Positions 12,357 to 12,366 of a stretch of 12,366 nt of DNA are shown piece by piece (position 1 is the first letter of the stretch; each line of letters starts with the position of its first letter). The notes under the pieces were generated by a model, which saw only the letters and a list, made by a program, of their open reading frames with translations, was not told the origin of the DNA and ran no database searches. The position numbers and the translations under genes were made by a program. Source of the DNA: SMAG-U1939 sp036376595 (lineage in GTDB: Bacteria; Chloroflexota; Ktedonobacteria; Ktedonobacterales; JADMIN01); NCBI GenBank assembly GCA_036376595.1, contig DASVAA010000076.1:1-12366 (forward strand). Direction: 5' to 3'.

Positions 12357-12366
12357 GCAACCGGTG
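12345..12366. repeat. Perfect 22-bp palindrome at the window edge, flanked by related short repeats
   Basis: CACCGGTTGCA (12345-12355) is followed immediately by its exact reverse complement (12356-12366). It contains the candidate ATG of the YggT gene (12354-12356). Related pieces lie just left: CACCGGTTGCAC (12318-12329) and GGTTGCACCGGT (12331-12342). The palindrome reaches the last base and may be longer. Confidence 0.9.

Overview
The window is high-GC bacterial DNA. Small REP-like hairpins, secreted proteins of actinomycete and Chloroflexota type, a YggT protein and a selenoprotein together suggest Chloroflexota or a neighbouring high-GC phylum. This is inference from protein flavour; no rRNA or tRNA is present to settle it.

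Region 1 (1-2850, + strand) holds exported proteins. A 16-bp tandem repeat is followed by a small Cys-containing secreted protein (220-744). A 500-bp gap with two strong hairpins and a candidate promoter comes next, then an exported six-Asp-box beta-propeller of sialidase/BNR type (1246-2766) with a hairpin downstream.

Region 2 (3017-5499, - strand) holds redox enzymes. The first is an AhpD-like/carboxymuconolactone decarboxylase-type protein whose frame is interrupted by an in-frame TGA exactly at the second redox position (C-x-x-U), with a SECIS-like hairpin just after it. Read through, it is one 192-residue selenoprotein (3017-3595). Upstream lies a complete cytochrome P450 (3940-5499), separated by a REP-like repeat pair.

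Region 3 (5500-8884) starts with a 450-bp gap carrying a triple imperfect repeat and a good promoter for a multi-pass GT-C-type glycosyltransferase (5953-7797, +). The 3' end of that gene runs antisense into a fragment (7728-7886, -) that looks like the N-terminus of a DUF488 protein. Next on the - strand is a lipoprotein with a lysozyme/transglycosylase-like domain (7913-8884).

Region 4 (8941-11845) looks like a fragment of a tailed-phage head-tail joining module on the - strand: connector, head-closure and tail-terminator candidates. It is interrupted by two paralogous four-helix membrane protein genes on the + strand (9897-10891), placed like a phage 'moron' cassette. The first membrane gene appears frameshifted. 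No terminase, portal, capsid or integrase is present.

Region 5 is the right edge: a YggT-family gene (12006-12356, -) whose start codon lies inside a perfect 22-bp palindrome that ends at the window boundary.
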